This document shows positions 34,802 to 47,129 of a DNA stretch of 64,000 nt, piece by piece (position 1 is the first letter of the stretch; every line of letters starts with the position of its first letter). The stretch is from positions 434,001-498,000 of the forward strand of contig QLOH01000073.1 in the NCBI GenBank assembly GCA_026901365.1, read 5' to 3'. The translations under genes and the position numbers were made by a program. The notes under the pieces were generated by a model that was not told the origin of the DNA, searched no databases, and saw only the letters and a program-made list of their open reading frames with translations. The DNA comes from Sesbania bispinosa (Eukaryota > Streptophyta > Magnoliopsida > Fabales > Fabaceae).

Positions 34802-36031
34802 GGCTTTTTACCAATATGGGGTAAAAAAAATATAAATTACCTAAATAATGTTGTTAAAAATCTATTTACCAATTTGGTGTGATTCAGATATCGAGGTTGG
34901 AGGAGGCGCTGAAGGAAATGGCGCCTTAAAAGAAAGTTGTTTACAAGGCGCTAGACCCTCTAGCTCCTTGCATGAAGTGTATATTTGCCTTCCTCTTGAT
35001 AAGACGCTAGACCCTCTAGCTCTTTGCATGAAGCGCATATCTGCCTTCCTCTTGATAAGTGGGTCCGATCCAACCCGTGAACCCGATTGATCCAACCCAA
35101 CATGAAGGATATTTAACGGTTCAGTTCGAGTTTCGTTTCGGTTCAGACATTTTTTTCAGACCTGATCTGGTTCGGTTCGGGTCTCTGGTTTGCCTATCTT
35201 GAACTCGATAGACCCGAACCAAACCAAACCAAGAAAAGAAGCCTTAATCTTATTTCATTTTCCTTCCCATATAGAGAACAAAAATAGGTGTAACGGCAAC
35301 ACAAGCAGCGATGGCTCCCCAAACTCTATTTCATCCAATGTTTTAAAAACCGAACCGGTAATTAAACCGGTGAAGGCATTGGTTCACGGTTCAATGGTTC
35401 AACCGTGGTCGAACCGGTATTAATTAAATATATATATTTTTAAATATTATATAATATTTTAATTAATAAAATAACACAAAATTATAAGAAATTAAGATAT
35501 ATGAAGTTATAAACTTGTTTAAACAACCTTATTATAAGGTTTATAAAACAAAAAAAATAATAAATATCTATGTGTAATTCTCAAACATATGATTTTATTT
35601 ATCTTAAAAGTATTTTAAATTAAATAAAAAATAAAAAAATAAAAAATAGAATTCTTTTAAGAAAGGTTGGTTCAACCGGTTTTTTGCAGCACCGGTTAAC
35701 TGGTTTATTTGGAAGTGACGGGGAATAAGCGCAACGCTCCTCTTGATAAGGCACTAGGTAGATACGCGCTACATACAAAGAGCTAGAGGGTCTAGCGTCT
35801 TATCAAGAGGAAGGCAGATATGCGCTTCATGCAAGCAGCTAGAAGGTCTAGCGCCTTGTAAAGAGCTAGAGGGTCTAGCGTCTTGTAAACAACTTTCTTT
35901 TAAGGCGCCATTTCTTTTAGCGCCTCCTACAACCTCGATATCTGAATCACACCAAATTGGTAAATAGATTTTTAATAACATTATTTAGGTAATTTATATA
36001 TTTTTTTTTGCCCCATATTGGTCAAAAGGCC
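34802..36031. mobile_element. Large fold-back MULE-type element
   Basis: A 1,230-bp element with a perfect 9-bp duplication, gaagaaaga (34793-34801 and 36032-36040). Ends are inverted: ggctttttaccaatatgggg and the complement of ccccatattggtcaaaaggc. Arms of about 250 bp pair (aatggcgccttaaaagaaag with its complement), including repeats of ctagaccctctagct. Another element (35337-35720) is nested in the loop. The short antisense open frames on the arms are not genes. Mutator superfamily by duplication length. Confidence 0.92.
35337..35720. mobile_element. MITE of the aaaaccggaccggt family
   Basis: It starts atgttttaaaaaccgaacc and ends with ggttcaaccggttttttgca / accggttaactgg. Similar copies lie at 36880-37328 and 48726-56425 (split by a LINE), with a partial copy at 33298-33477. 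The AT-rich centre is also shared. It is nested in the loop of the fold-back element. Confidence 0.78.
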
Positions 36032-36040
36032 GAAGAAAGA

Positions 36041-36339
36041 AACAACCAAATTCTAAGAGTAGGCATGAAACCATAGTCACAATGTCTCATCCATCCCATT
36101 TAAAGCAAAACAAAATTATTCAAACTCTGTAGGACATATAGTGCAACCCCCTTTCCCCAGGCCCCCCTCCCCGGTGGCAACACTTTAAAAACCACTAGGT
36201 GTTGGGACCTGAAATTCACTCTGTAGGGACACAGTGGTGTTTTACAATTTACAGGCACCACACAAGTACTTGTCACAATGTCTTTATGATTCTCACCACT
36301 TTTTTGTTATTCTCGCACCCTCATTTGTTAAAATTTCTT
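36041..36339. other. Spacer
   Basis: Nothing recognised apart from C-rich runs at 36145-36175. Confidence 0.4.
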
Positions 36340-36665
36340 CCCCAACTACCTCTCCCTGGAGCTCCCTCTTTCCCGTTCACAACCATCGCCCCCATCCCGG
36401 CCACTATAACACCCCTCCCTCTCCCTTCCATTTCTCTCTTCTTCCACCCCACATTGTCTTGGAAGACATTTTTTCCAAAAATTTGGCATGAAGGTCCTAA
36501 AGCCATTTTTTTAGTTTTTGTCTCCGGACATGTATTTTCGGAAGGATGTTTTTATGAAAATATGGCACGTGGGGTAGAAGAGGGAAAATGGGAGGGGGTT
36601 ACAATGCGTGGGGGTGGCGGTGGGCGTGGGAGATGGATAGGGGTGGTGGGCAGGGAATGGAAACT
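36340..36665. repeat. Fold-back remnant, C-rich and G-rich arms
   Basis: The C-rich left arm (36350-36490) pairs imperfectly with the G-rich right arm (36535-36665), e.g. ttcttccaccccacattgtc against cacgtggggtagaagaggga. Open frames across it (36199-36684) come from this palindrome. The superfamily is not determined. Confidence 0.55.
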
Positions 36666-36668
36666 AGT

Positions 36669-37530
36669 AGAGATGTCAAAGTGAGTCAACTCAGCTCACC
36701 ACGAGTTAGTTTAAAAGTGAATTGAGTCGAGTTGGCTCATTTTTTTTTTAAACTGAAAAAATACCAATTTGGCTTGACCTGTTGGTGGGTTAAGTGAGTT
36801 GACTCACCTAATTTATTTTTTTAAATATTTAAAAAATAATTTTAAAATGGCAAAAAAATAAGATAAAAATGAAAAAAACAATGTTTTAAAAACTGGACCG
36901 GTGATTGAATTGGTGAAGTTATTAGTTCACGGTGCAATGGTTCAATGTGGTTGAACCGGTAAAAATTTAATATATATTTTAAATATTATATAAAATTTTA
37001 AATAATAAAATAATATAAAATTATAACAAAGTAAGATATATAAAGTTGTAAATTAATATAAATAACCTTATTATAAGTTTTATAGGACAAAAAATTAGTA
37101 ATAATTGGTAAAATAATAGATATCTATGTGTAATCCTTAAACATCTGTCCTTACTTATTTTAAAATATTTTATATTAAATAAAATATTTAAAAAAACAAT
37201 TTTAGAAAATTTTAGAAAATGACCAGTTCGATTGGTTTTCTGGTACCGATTTTCATCGGTTCGAACCCGTTCTAAAGAGCATTGGTTACCAGGTTGGTTC
37301 CCAGCTGGTCTGGTTTTCAAAATCATGGAAAAAAAGTAATAAAAACAAGTTAAAAAATAAAAAATGGGTCAATTCACCTCAACTCGCTTGAACACACTTT
37401 GGTCTGTGAGTTAAGTGGGTTAGCTCACATTAACCCGTGAAAATATGAGTCTAATTTTGACTAACTCAATCAATCCACCAGTGAGACGGATTAGCTCATC
37501 AAGCTTAACTCATATTGACACCTTGGGAAG
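36669..37530. mobile_element. MITE with GTCAAAGTGAGT / GACACC ends, carrying a nested MITE
   Basis: Left end agatgtcaaagtgagtcaac and right end gcttaactcatattgacacc are inverted, and both ends contain repeated gagttaactc-like steps. A second element (36880-37328) of the aaaaccggaccggt family is inserted in its centre. No coding sequence. Confidence 0.7.
36880..37328. mobile_element. Nested MITE, aaaaccggaccggt family
   Basis: Left end atgttttaaaaactggaccg pairs with the complement of ggtctggttttcaaaatcat at the right. It is a close relative of 35337-35720. Confidence 0.75.
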
Positions 37531-37754
37531 GGATAGGGTGATCAGAAAAATATTTTCAGAAAAACATATACGGGTAGTAATAGCGAAAGCCTATTTGAAA
37601 TTATAACGGGTACTATGAAACACATAGAATGAGCCCAAAAAAAATGAGAATTGGCCCATATTATTAGCCTTATAAATGAATTTGAACCAAAAAGAAAACG
37701 TGAACAAAACAAAGATTATCTCTAAGATTATATTTATAAGATTATTTCTAAGAT

Positions 37755-38863
37755 TATAGTTCAACGACTAAAGCCTCTCATGAATGGGCTTATCTTTCAA
37801 AATCAAAGTGCATTTGTAGGTGGAAGACAAATTCAGGATAATTTGGTAATAGCTCAAGAAGTTTTCCATGGTCTAAGAACAAAAGAGGTGCTGGAAAACA
37901 ACACATGGCTGTCAAACTTGATCTGTCTAAAGCCTATGATAGACTTGAGTGGGGCTTCCTTCGCCAAACTCTCCTAGCTTTTGGTTTTCATCACTCTTGG
38001 GTCTTGGGTGTCATGAATCTAGTGTCATCTGTTTCTTACAAATATAGGATTAATGAGGTTGAAACTAGGAAAATCCTACCAGAGAGAGGTCTTAGGCAGG
38101 GGGACCCACTGTCCCCCTACCTTTTTATATTGGCCATAGACACTTTAACTTTCTTATTTTCTAATGCTAAGGAGAAGGGAGATATAATGGGTTTATCATT
38201 AAATCCCTCTTCTCCAACTTTAACTCACTTATTTTTTGCAGATGATTCCATTCTTTTTTCCAGAGTAGAGGCTCAAGAAGTTTTGCAGCTTACCCGTATC
38301 TTGAACACCTTCTCCAAAGTTTCTAGGCAGAGAATCAATCTGTCCAAGTCAGGGATAGTCTTTGGGAAAGGAGATCCCTAGGATAGAAAACGGGTTATTT
38401 CATATTTACTAAATATGCAAGAGTGCGATAACCCGGGAAGATAGTTAGGACTACCAGTTGAATAGGACAGATCAAGAGTGGACAGTTTAGGGTGGATAAA
38501 AGATAGAGTTTTTCATAAGCTCACTAGCTAGAAGGAGTCCTTTCTGAATCAGGCAGGAAAGGAAGTTCTCATCAAGGTAGTCCTACAGGCTATCCCAGCT
38601 TACGCCATGTCAGTTGTAAGGTTCCCTAAGAATGTTTGTGACCAGCTTTGTTCTCAAGTTGCTACATTTTGGTGGAGGCCTTCAGGTAAGAACAGAGGTA
38701 TCCATTGGAAAAATTAGAGGTTTCTAACTACCAATAAAAAAGAGGGGGCATGGGTTTCAAGGACTTCTCCAATCTCAATTCAGCCGTGTTAGCCAAGCAG
38801 GCCTGAAGAGCTTATCAGGATCCTAATTCTTTATGGGCTCAAATTTTGAAGGCTTTATACTTC
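37755..38863 (+). pseudogene. LINE 1 reverse transcriptase domain
   Basis: Motifs in order: NQSAFVGGRQIQDNLVIAQE, KLDLSKAYDRLEW, RGLRQGDPLSPYLF and the catalytic HLFFADDSILFSR (near 38230-38265). After 38381 the frame has stops but keeps KEVLIKVVLQAIPAYAMSV and an FWW motif. There is a frameshift between the first two segments (near 37905). Plant non-LTR RT of the RNase H-bearing clade. Confidence 0.93.
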
Positions 38864-40353
38864 TGATAAGTGCAAATTATATGATATATTCTTGTATTTT
38901 TACCGCACTTATCAAGGGTAAAATAGTAATTTATGCCCCAAAATAATCCTTTTTTATTAATAATTGTAATAATTGTGTTTATCTAATTTGAATTTGAATT
39001 TGATGCTATTTTAATATAAAATCTGTTAATTTTGCAGATTTATGAGAGAGATTTGAATGACGAAAGAAGATAGCATTATTTGAGGATAGGATCTGCAGAT
39101 TTGAAGTTTGAATGAAAGCAAATAAAGATAAGATCAACAGCCATATAAACAAGGATTATGCGGATAACTTCCTCAATTTAAATTCAAAGACAAGATAAAC
39201 ACAGAAACAATTCAAAAAGAGGGAAACAAGGGAAGTCAAGCAGATAAGGATAAGATCAGGAAAAAATCAAGCTGTTAAAAGAGGAAACAAAATAATCTGT
39301 TACGCGCTCCACGCTCCATCTGCACTGAGCGCAGATTGGAGCGCATCATTCTGTAACCTGCGCTTCATTTGCGTTGAGCGCAGGTGAAGCGCAACTGCGC
39401 GGATTTGTTTTCAAAATAGATTCCTTCCAGATTTAAGATAACTTTCCTTAGTCTATAAATAGGACCTTTTGTAGATCAAAAGGGGGAGTTTTTGGGGAGA
39501 CCAAGTCCCGGAGACTCGAGGGAGACGACAGAGCAGAATCTAGGGCTGGAGAAAGTGACAATTTCTCCATTGGTTTGTAATGGCTACCATACGTAGCTAA
39601 ACTCTCCGATAGGATTGAATGTAGTTGATTCAATCCCCAATTGTATGTGAATTCTCCTTATTATTTATGAATCCCTATTTTTATGATATCAGTATTTTTA
39701 TACTTTGCTTAATGCGTAACTTCCGTCTGTGTGCCGGAGTTATAGGTTGGTTTTATGGGACGCATTTGAGAGGTGGTTCTATAGAACCAATAGCGAGTTT
39801 GGGGGAGCCTAGAGATAGGAAACCTGAATTCTGATTGGTAAAAGTACTCATAGTAGTTACTATAGGAATATAGTGAGAATCGATGATTGAAGAAGAATTG
39901 TGACAGTCTCTTCATAGTAGTCATTATAGGAATATAGGGCGAATTGATAGTGTTAACGAATGAAAAAGTAGAACAATCAAGCCGGGGTAATTTGTCGCTT
40001 GGGAGAACCCGTATGAATTATTTCTGAGTATTTTATCACTGTGGAAACCAGGATAAAATAACATAATTTGGCTAGGGTATCATAATTATATATTCATAAA
40101 TAATATTGGGGATCACATACGAAAGGGGTGCGATGAAACGAAGTTCAATCCTAGTCCAAGTAACTGTTTCTACCTATCTCAATTTATTTTCTGTTTTTAT
40201 TTACTTGCGCAATTCTCAACAATCAACAACCATATTCTCTACTTGATAGTTGTGACCACTGATTTTTATAAATTGAATCGTTCCCTGTGGATACGATACT
40301 CTTACTTACTATTATACTGCTGGAATTTTGGTACGCTTGCCTAAATCCCATCA
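38864..40353 (+). mobile_element. Solo LTR (TGATAAGTGC family), copy in LINE 1
   Basis: A 1,490-bp insert with a perfect 5-bp duplication, acttc (38859-38863 and 40354-40358). It begins TGATAAGTGCAAATTATATG and ends CCCATCA. Near its end are ttccctgtggatacgatact and gctggaattttggtacgctt, shared with 13082-14491 in reverse. A gcgctcc...gcgcag palindrome run lies at 39300-39395, and a likely TATA box (tctataaatagg) at 39452-39465. It is a solo LTR; probably Ty3 type. Confidence 0.94.
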
Positions 40354-41664
40354 ACTTCCCAGATACTGACATACGTCATGCCAAAAGAAAAAGAGGAGAT
40401 TCCTAGGTTTGGGCTAGTATTCAGCATAAGGTGGAATTGCTTAGAGAAAGAGGGAGATGGCTGGTTAACTCGGGTCAGAGTATTAGAGTCCAAAATGATA
40501 GATGGATTTGCACAGGGGAAAAAGCCCAGCTTAGGAATAATTCTGAAACACTTACGGTTGCTGATCTGATTGACCTATCATCAGAAAGGTGGGATAGAGA
40601 AAAAATAATTTCAGAATTTCCTCAAAATCAGGTACAAAAATTCCTTCAAAACCCTATTGGTAATACCATAGAAATGCTAACACTTTTATTTGGCCAAATA
40701 CTAGGGTGGGAATTTTTACAGTTATATCTGGATAAAATTTTATTAAGAAACTGACAGAGCCTCCCTGACAAACCCCTACTTCTTCAGAACCAACAAATGA
40801 GGGGATATGACAAAATATTTGGAGGTTAAACATCCCCCAAAGATTTAAAATCTTCCTTTGGAAAGCCAGTCTTAATATTCTTCCTATAAGAGCTAATCTT
40901 TTCAAAAAGAAGATTGCACAATCCAATCTTTTCCCTATTTGTGGTTCAGAGGCAGAAACTGGATTCAGCCTATCTGGTTTGGTATTCAACTTCAATTGAT
41001 CCCAAATAGGGCTAACATTGCTCACTTCTCTGATTGGCTGTTAGGTTCTTTGAATGGGTTCCAGGATTGGGATGATGGAGGGGAGTTTGCAGGAACACTT
41101 TTAGCGTTTGTGCTATGGTCGGTATGGAAGGACAAAAATTGTACAGTTTTTTTGAAAGTTCCCCTCCAAATCCTAGGAGCACACTAGTTAAGGTTAATAA
41201 TCTACTTCGAGAATGCCTAGCTATGAGGAATGGATCTCAACATAGTTCTTCCCCAGTCCCGAATCTACAGTCTACAGTGTGGAAAAGTCCGAGAATGGGA
41301 ATTTTAAAAGTCAATACAGATGCACAATTTGACAAGCAAAGGGGCACAGGTACTATTGCTATCATTGTGAGAAATGTTAAAGGAGAAGTCGAATTTGGGC
41401 TTACCCGGAGAGTGCTTGCTCCATCATCTTTAGTGGCAGAGGCATTAGCTTTCAGAGAGGGATTAACTGTGTCTTTAAATCTATGGTGCTCCAAGATTGT
41501 GCTTGAGAATGACTCCCTTGAACTCATCCAATCCTATAGACAGGAAAGCATAAGGGGGGAAATAAATCATATTGTTAAAGACATTCTTCAGCTAAAGCTT
41601 GGTCTAGACCACTGCGGATTTACCTGGACCAGACGCGTAGCGAACCGAGCAGCTCACTGCCTTG

Positions 41665-42951
41665 TGTAGAAACCACATGAAACACTAGAAGGGGGGTTGA
41701 ATAGTGTTTTATAATTTCAAAGTGATTTTAGGAAAACATTTAAAACAAGCAAAATTTTTCACAAAGAAATATGATCAACTTGCTGAAACTGGAAGTTAAG
41801 GTACTTGCTGAAGCAACTTCAGCAAGTCCAAGAAAACAGTTTTAGAAACTTATTTTTTAAATACGTTTGAATTTGTTTTCAGTTCCAACTTATAAAACAG
41901 TTTGCTCAGAACCCTCCAAGTTAGTTTAAACCAAATATAAAGAGATAAGGGAAAGAGAAAACTTAACCAAGGATTTATACCGGTTCACTGTGAGCTACGT
42001 CTAGTCCCAATGCCAACCAGCAAAGGATTTTCCATTAATCTCAAAGATTACAAGTATTCTTTTCTATCAAGCCTCTTCAGGCTCTACAACACCAAGTATT
42101 CTTTTACTGTCAAGCCACTCCAGGCTCTAAACCAGTTATTGTTTTTCAACAAGCCTCTCTAGGCTCAACCACAAGTATTCTTTGTTCCTCCAAGCCTCTC
42201 CAGGCTCTCAGACACTTATGAGTATTTACAAATGAATTTTGTTTAAGTTACAGAACCAAACTAGTTCCTAACTCAAACTGAAATGAACTTGTACAAAGTA
42301 ACTGAGTAAAACTCAGGATATATCAAATTTGAGTACAATATATCAGAGAATAAGCAGCACTGAAATTGGCAGCGTTTTGGCCTGATATTATTTCTTCTCT
42401 CTTAGATTGAAGTCCTTCACGAAGCTTTATATAGGGTTAGGATAGAGTCCGTTGAAGATTACTTGAGACCACCGTTGAGAAATAGCATTAAATGTTGTTA
42501 GAACCGTTGTGATACAATCTTCAAAAAGCTTATGACTTTGTGCAGTGCAGGTGTGCAGACCTTGATACAGTTCTGACACGTTTGCAGGTATTATGTTACA
42601 GCAGTTTCCCTTTTCTGGTAAGTTGAACTGATAACATAAAAAGGTCTCTATAAACTTCCATAAATGAAACAAACTTGCAGAAGACGTTGAGGATGCATTA
42701 AAGTCTTGAGTAGAAAGCCTTCTGACTTTAGTCAAATGCCACGTAGAAAGTCTTCAGCAGGTCTTCTTGATTCAGACAGTATATCTCTTTCAGAGGGTTG
42801 AATAACTTCAGTAGGTTCAAACATATGAAATACCCTTAAGAGAATTTGTACATTTTATCAGCATATTTTAACCAAATTTGTTACTCATTAAAACTTAGGG
42901 TTATGAGACTTAAACATTATTAATCACTTAATAATATTTTGAGACTCAACA
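41665..42951 (-). mobile_element. 3' LTR of the copia derivative
   Basis: 1,287 bp, minus-strand TGTTGAGTCTCAAAAT...GTTTCTACA. It is homologous to the solo LTR at 414-1845. It has four copies of the AGCCTCTCCAGGCT unit (42060-42215) and a probable TATA box (minus-strand tatataaag, near 42423-42431). Confidence 0.92.
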
Positions 42952-42965
42952 TTCTCCCCCTTTTT
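42952..42965 (-). other. Polypurine tract
   Basis: The minus-strand AAAAAGGGGGAGAA directly adjoins the LTR start TGTTGAGTC and fixes the polarity of the element. Confidence 0.85.
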
Positions 42966-43320
42966 AATGATGACAAATTTGCTTAAACTATCAAATATCT
43001 GAAGGGAAATAAATAGAATTAGAGTTTAAAGAATTCTACCTTTCTCAGATACTTGAGCATAATGAATTTCTCTTTCTTTTCAAAAGGCACAAGCAGAAAA
43101 ACTTTCCCTGCTCCCCTGAATAAGAGATATCTTCTCTGAAAAGCACTTAAACTTCATATTTTTGTTAGTTAAATTACTCCTTCTTTTGTCATCAATCAAA
43201 AGGGTTGCCAGAGCATGCTGAAGCAAGAAATTCAGGGTGAAGGAGTTGCTGATGAATAAATATCAGTAATATTGCAGCAAAAACCAGATAAGTTCAGCAA
43301 GTAAGCATATGACAACAGGT

Positions 43321-43500
43321 TTAATTTTTAGATAATGCAAGAATGTGCATATTATCTCTAATGAACTTAAACCTATCTTCAGCCCATTGATGCTCTGTGT
43401 CAATGAACCTTATATCAAAAACGCCTGTCTGAACATAGTCTCTAATGAAATGATGTTTGATTTCTATATGCTTAGCAACACTCTGGAATGCTGTTATAGA
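43321..43500 (-). pseudogene. Copia RNase H carboxy-terminal remnant
   Basis: The minus-strand reading AKHIEIKHHFIRDYVQTGVF, DIRFIDTEHQWAEDRFKFIR is the end of Ty1/copia RNase H. The usual DIFTKPL between QWA and EDRF is deleted. Homology stops abruptly near 43490, where the antisense cargo's leader begins. It ends about 370 bp before the LTR, a normal 3' UTR length. Confidence 0.9.
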
Positions 43501-43630
43501 GCGCGTGAGAAGCTTCTCAAAGTTACACTCCCTTTGCATTCACTCTCTCCTCATCCAGAAACTCTCTGTGCACTCAAGCTCTTCGTTTTCTCTCAACCCT
43601 ATTTTCTCCGAAGCTTTCTCTGAAATTGCA

Positions 43631-46600
43631 ATGGCACCCAAGAAGAGTGATGTTGCTTCCTCAAAGGCTGGTGGAAAGATTGTTCCAACCAGATGCGTTA
43701 ACTTCACCAATCTTGTTGAACATGGCCATGACCTCACTGAGTACTTCAGAAGTGCTGGTTGGCTACCCTTCTTTGATAGCATTTTATGTGGCTGGCACGA
43801 GGCTAGTGTTTACGAGTTCTGGAGAACTGCTAAAGAAGTGGAAGGTGACAGAAGGATATACCTTAGGGCTAAGGTTATGGGGCATGACATTACTGTTAAG
43901 ACTTCTGTGCTGGAAGAAGTCACTAATGTGAAGGCAGAATGAGCCATTTTCATACCTGATTGGGAAATACGAAATGGAGGAGTAAGGAAGTTCAACCAGT
44001 TGCTTTTTGGTTCAGAAACTCTCTCAAACTTGAAAGGAACTGGGTTGCTGGAAACTCCCAGGCTGTTATTTGCCATCCTTGGTTGTTGTATAATCCTAAA
44101 GGGTGGAGGCAAAGACCACATCTCTGAGATGGAGAGATTTTGCCTTATCCATCTGCTGCAAAAGAAGAAGATCAACTTGCCTTGGATCATTCTCTATGGT
44201 ATGACCAAGAGGGCAAGAAACTCAGGTGCCAACCTTCCCCACAACACACTGATAATGAAGATCATGCTTCATTACAAGCTTCCTGTGGACAATATGTTTG
44301 ACCAGAAGCCCCCAAGATTTTTCAAAGCTACAACTGTGAAGCAAATGGGGATTCCCATCAAGAAAACTGCTGCTGGAACATCTAAGGAGGCTCATGTTGC
44401 TGCCTTCCAGAAATATGTGCTGGAGATTCTGGAGGAAGAACTTCAAGGGGATGCTAGGAAGGAGGAATTCCAACCTGCTGTTGAAACCCCTGAGAAGAAG
44501 GTAGTAGTGAAGAAGAAGAGAACAAAGATTGCTCAGGTAACCCTTGCACCTGTTGATCTAGAATGTGTAAGGGAAGTAGAAGCATCTTTTTAAAAGGCAA
44601 CACCATCTGAAAAGGTGGATGAAGTAACTCCACTAAGAGCTTCTGAACCTGTTTAGAAGGTTCACATTGAACCTGTTGAAATTGTGGGTCAGGCTGCTGA
44701 AGTGCTTGTTACTAAAGTCACTGAGCCTACTTTAACCCCTAAGGGATAGGCTGTGATGGTTGATGCCCCCAGTGGTAGTTCATCTAAGAAGCCACTGAGA
44801 GTGATGCCTCTTGCAACTAGTCATCCAGATCCTGAGTTACAAGAAGTTGCTGCCTTGGCCAATGCCCTTGAAGAAGAAGAAGAAGAAGAAGAAGAAGAAG
44901 AAGCTAGAAAAGCCAAGGAGCATGAAGACAATGATAGGTTACTTGTTGTTGCTGAACAGCAAGCATTTATTGAGGATGAGAAGCTGGAAAAGTCCTCAGT
45001 TCCAAAGAGGAAGAGGCCTTTAAAGGATGCAAGATCAAAGAATAGGAGACTATTATCTCCTGTGAGGGAAGAAGCTCCACCTCAGATAATCACTAGAAGC
45101 AGATCCCTTCCCAAAGATGATGATGGTATTTTTCAAGAAACTATGAAACAAGTAAGGTCTTAGAAGGTACTGGATTTGAAGAAGGAGAGAATTGTAAAAA
45201 GGCGTATCAAACCCGTCGCTGCCTATGTACCATACAACCCTTCATTAAATCCACTTACTGAAACCATAAAATATAAGAGGAAGATGCAAGAGATCAGTAG
45301 GTTGCCAATCCCTGAAGCTGAACCATACAAGAAGATCAAGGTCAATTTTGGGAACCTTGATCCCATTGATTTGGAGGATGATAAGAGTCTTTCCAAAGTT
45401 CCAGTGAAGGTACTTGAAGCTGCTGTTATTGCTGATAAAGTCACTGATCCAGCTGCTGATAAGGTTCCTGCACCTATTGATGTTGAGAAGGTTGCAGAAC
45501 CTCTTGTTGCTGAACTCATTCTTGAAGAACCAGTTGCTGCTGTTGTTGTTGAACCTATTTCTGTTGTACCAATAAGTCCTGAACCTGCTGATGTTGCTGA
45601 TCCATCTTCACCTCCACCACCATCACCTTTTGAAGTAGAACATGTTGATGAGATTATGTCTACTAAGCTTGCTATTGTTCCTATTTTATCCAGTTCCATT
45701 GACTGGGAGACAAAAGGAAGCTATGTAAGCAAAGGAGATGGGAAGTTTGTTTGGGAGGGTGATTTAACTCCAAGGGAGAATATATGGAAGCCCAAGTCAA
45801 GAGATCTTTCAAGAAGACCAACCTTTGACAAGGTGGTTCCTATCTCAAGCTTTGAAGACTTGCTGAGGGCTGCTCAATTTCCACATAGGTTCTATTCAAC
45901 TCCTTACAACCAAAGACTGAGAGTGCCAAAGTTCCCCAATCTCTATGAAGAGTTGTTGTTCTTCAGAGACTTTCCTCCACTTCTCAAGCATTCTGGTTTG
46001 CACATTGACTCCCTGGATGCTGCTAGGGCAAGAAAGTGTGCTACTCAGAAGGACTCCGGTGGTGATGTGCTATCTGATCAACTTGAGAGGATAAGGCAAG
46101 GAGGGCAACCACCCAAGTATCATTGGAAGAAAATTGATGTGTCCTCCTCAGACCATGTAAAGATACCTGCTGAAGATTGGATTTTCATCAGGCATATGCA
46201 CCTAGAGACTGAGCTTTATGCAAGGTACATAGTTGACTCTACTGGGTGTAAAAATTTCAAGCCTCCTAAGCCTCTTACTTTGAAGCCTTCCACCACTATC
46301 TTCTAGTAACCTGACATAATTATTCCCAAGCTACCATTTGCTGAAGGGGTCAATGACAAGAATAAGATGCCCAAGTTCTACTCTGCTTACTTGGATGACC
46401 CAAACCTATGACTAGAGAACAGTGGGAGAGAGTTCCTGAAGATGTTGAAGCTTATGGTGGACTTGATCATTCCTACAGAGATTGGCTTTGGAATTCTTAT
46501 TGGCATGAGAGGGAGAAGGAAGGTTCTTGCTCTGGGACAGAGTTTGATTTTGCTGATTCTACTACCAAGAGCACCCTTTCTATTCAAAAATTCAAAAACG

Positions 46601-46990
46601 TGGTTCCCTGGTACCTTTCCTGGATCTAAGCATGAGTTACATGATGAATGGATTATGAAGAAATGGGTCCCAGCCATCTTCACATGCCTTGTACTTGTAG
46701 TCATACCTGTTGAATATGGCTTGCCGGTTGGTTTTGGGAATCTCATATTTACTGGAAAGTATTTATCCATTATTTACAAGGAAGCTAATCTTGCTGAAGC
46801 CCTTGAGGCAAAGGAAAGGGAAATCAGAAGGCTGAGAAACAAGAACCAGAGACTTCAAAATCTAATGAAACAGCTGCAAACTACTCCAACCCAAGTATCG
46901 AGGCCTAAGCATAAAGAAGCAGTAGTCTGTAGTTCTTTTCAGAGAGTCTATCTGTTCAATGTTTTTTCTTTATTCTCTTCAACTTTCTGA
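43631..46990 (+). pseudogene. Env-like / putative plant transposon protein, antisense cargo
   Basis: It begins MAPKKSDVASSKAGGKIVPT after a pyrimidine-rich leader (43510-43630) resembling a plant 5' UTR. Coding pieces by frame: 43631-43942, 44000-44593, 44753-45163, 45176-46306 and 46408-46990, joined by frameshifts and stops. The amino-terminal part (GWLPFFDSILCGWHEASVYE then KKKINLPWIILYGM) resembles the plant transposon-protein domain seen in legume envelope-like ORFs. Then come a Glu run (44873-44900), a Pro/Val/Ala-rich region, and a carboxy-terminal coiled coil, EANLAEALEAKEREIRRLRN (46780-46840). No signal peptide or clear membrane segment was seen. It runs against the LTR direction. 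Function is unknown. Confidence 0.7.
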
Positions 46991-47117
46991 ATGATTTTAA
47001 TGAATGAGATGTTTTGACTCACACGTGGGTTTAATTAAGTTCGCTCATACTTGCTGATGTGACTACATAATACTTTATTTTGTGCGTATTTAATTTGCTA
47101 CGTAAATATCTGAAATA

Positions 47118-47129
47118 GCTCTGATACCA
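47118..47129 (-). other. Primer-binding site (initiator Met tRNA type)
   Basis: The minus-strand TGGTATCAGAGC is the standard copia primer-binding site. It stands three bases from the element's outer end, where a 1.3 kb LTR would be expected. Confidence 0.85.

Noticed and set aside
36199..36684. 161-codon plus-strand frame
   Set aside because: It spans an imperfect C-rich/G-rich palindrome and shows no protein family features.
44870..44905. Glu-rich run as a functional acidic domain
   Set aside because: It is a GAA microsatellite in a broken reading frame; may be only repeat expansion.
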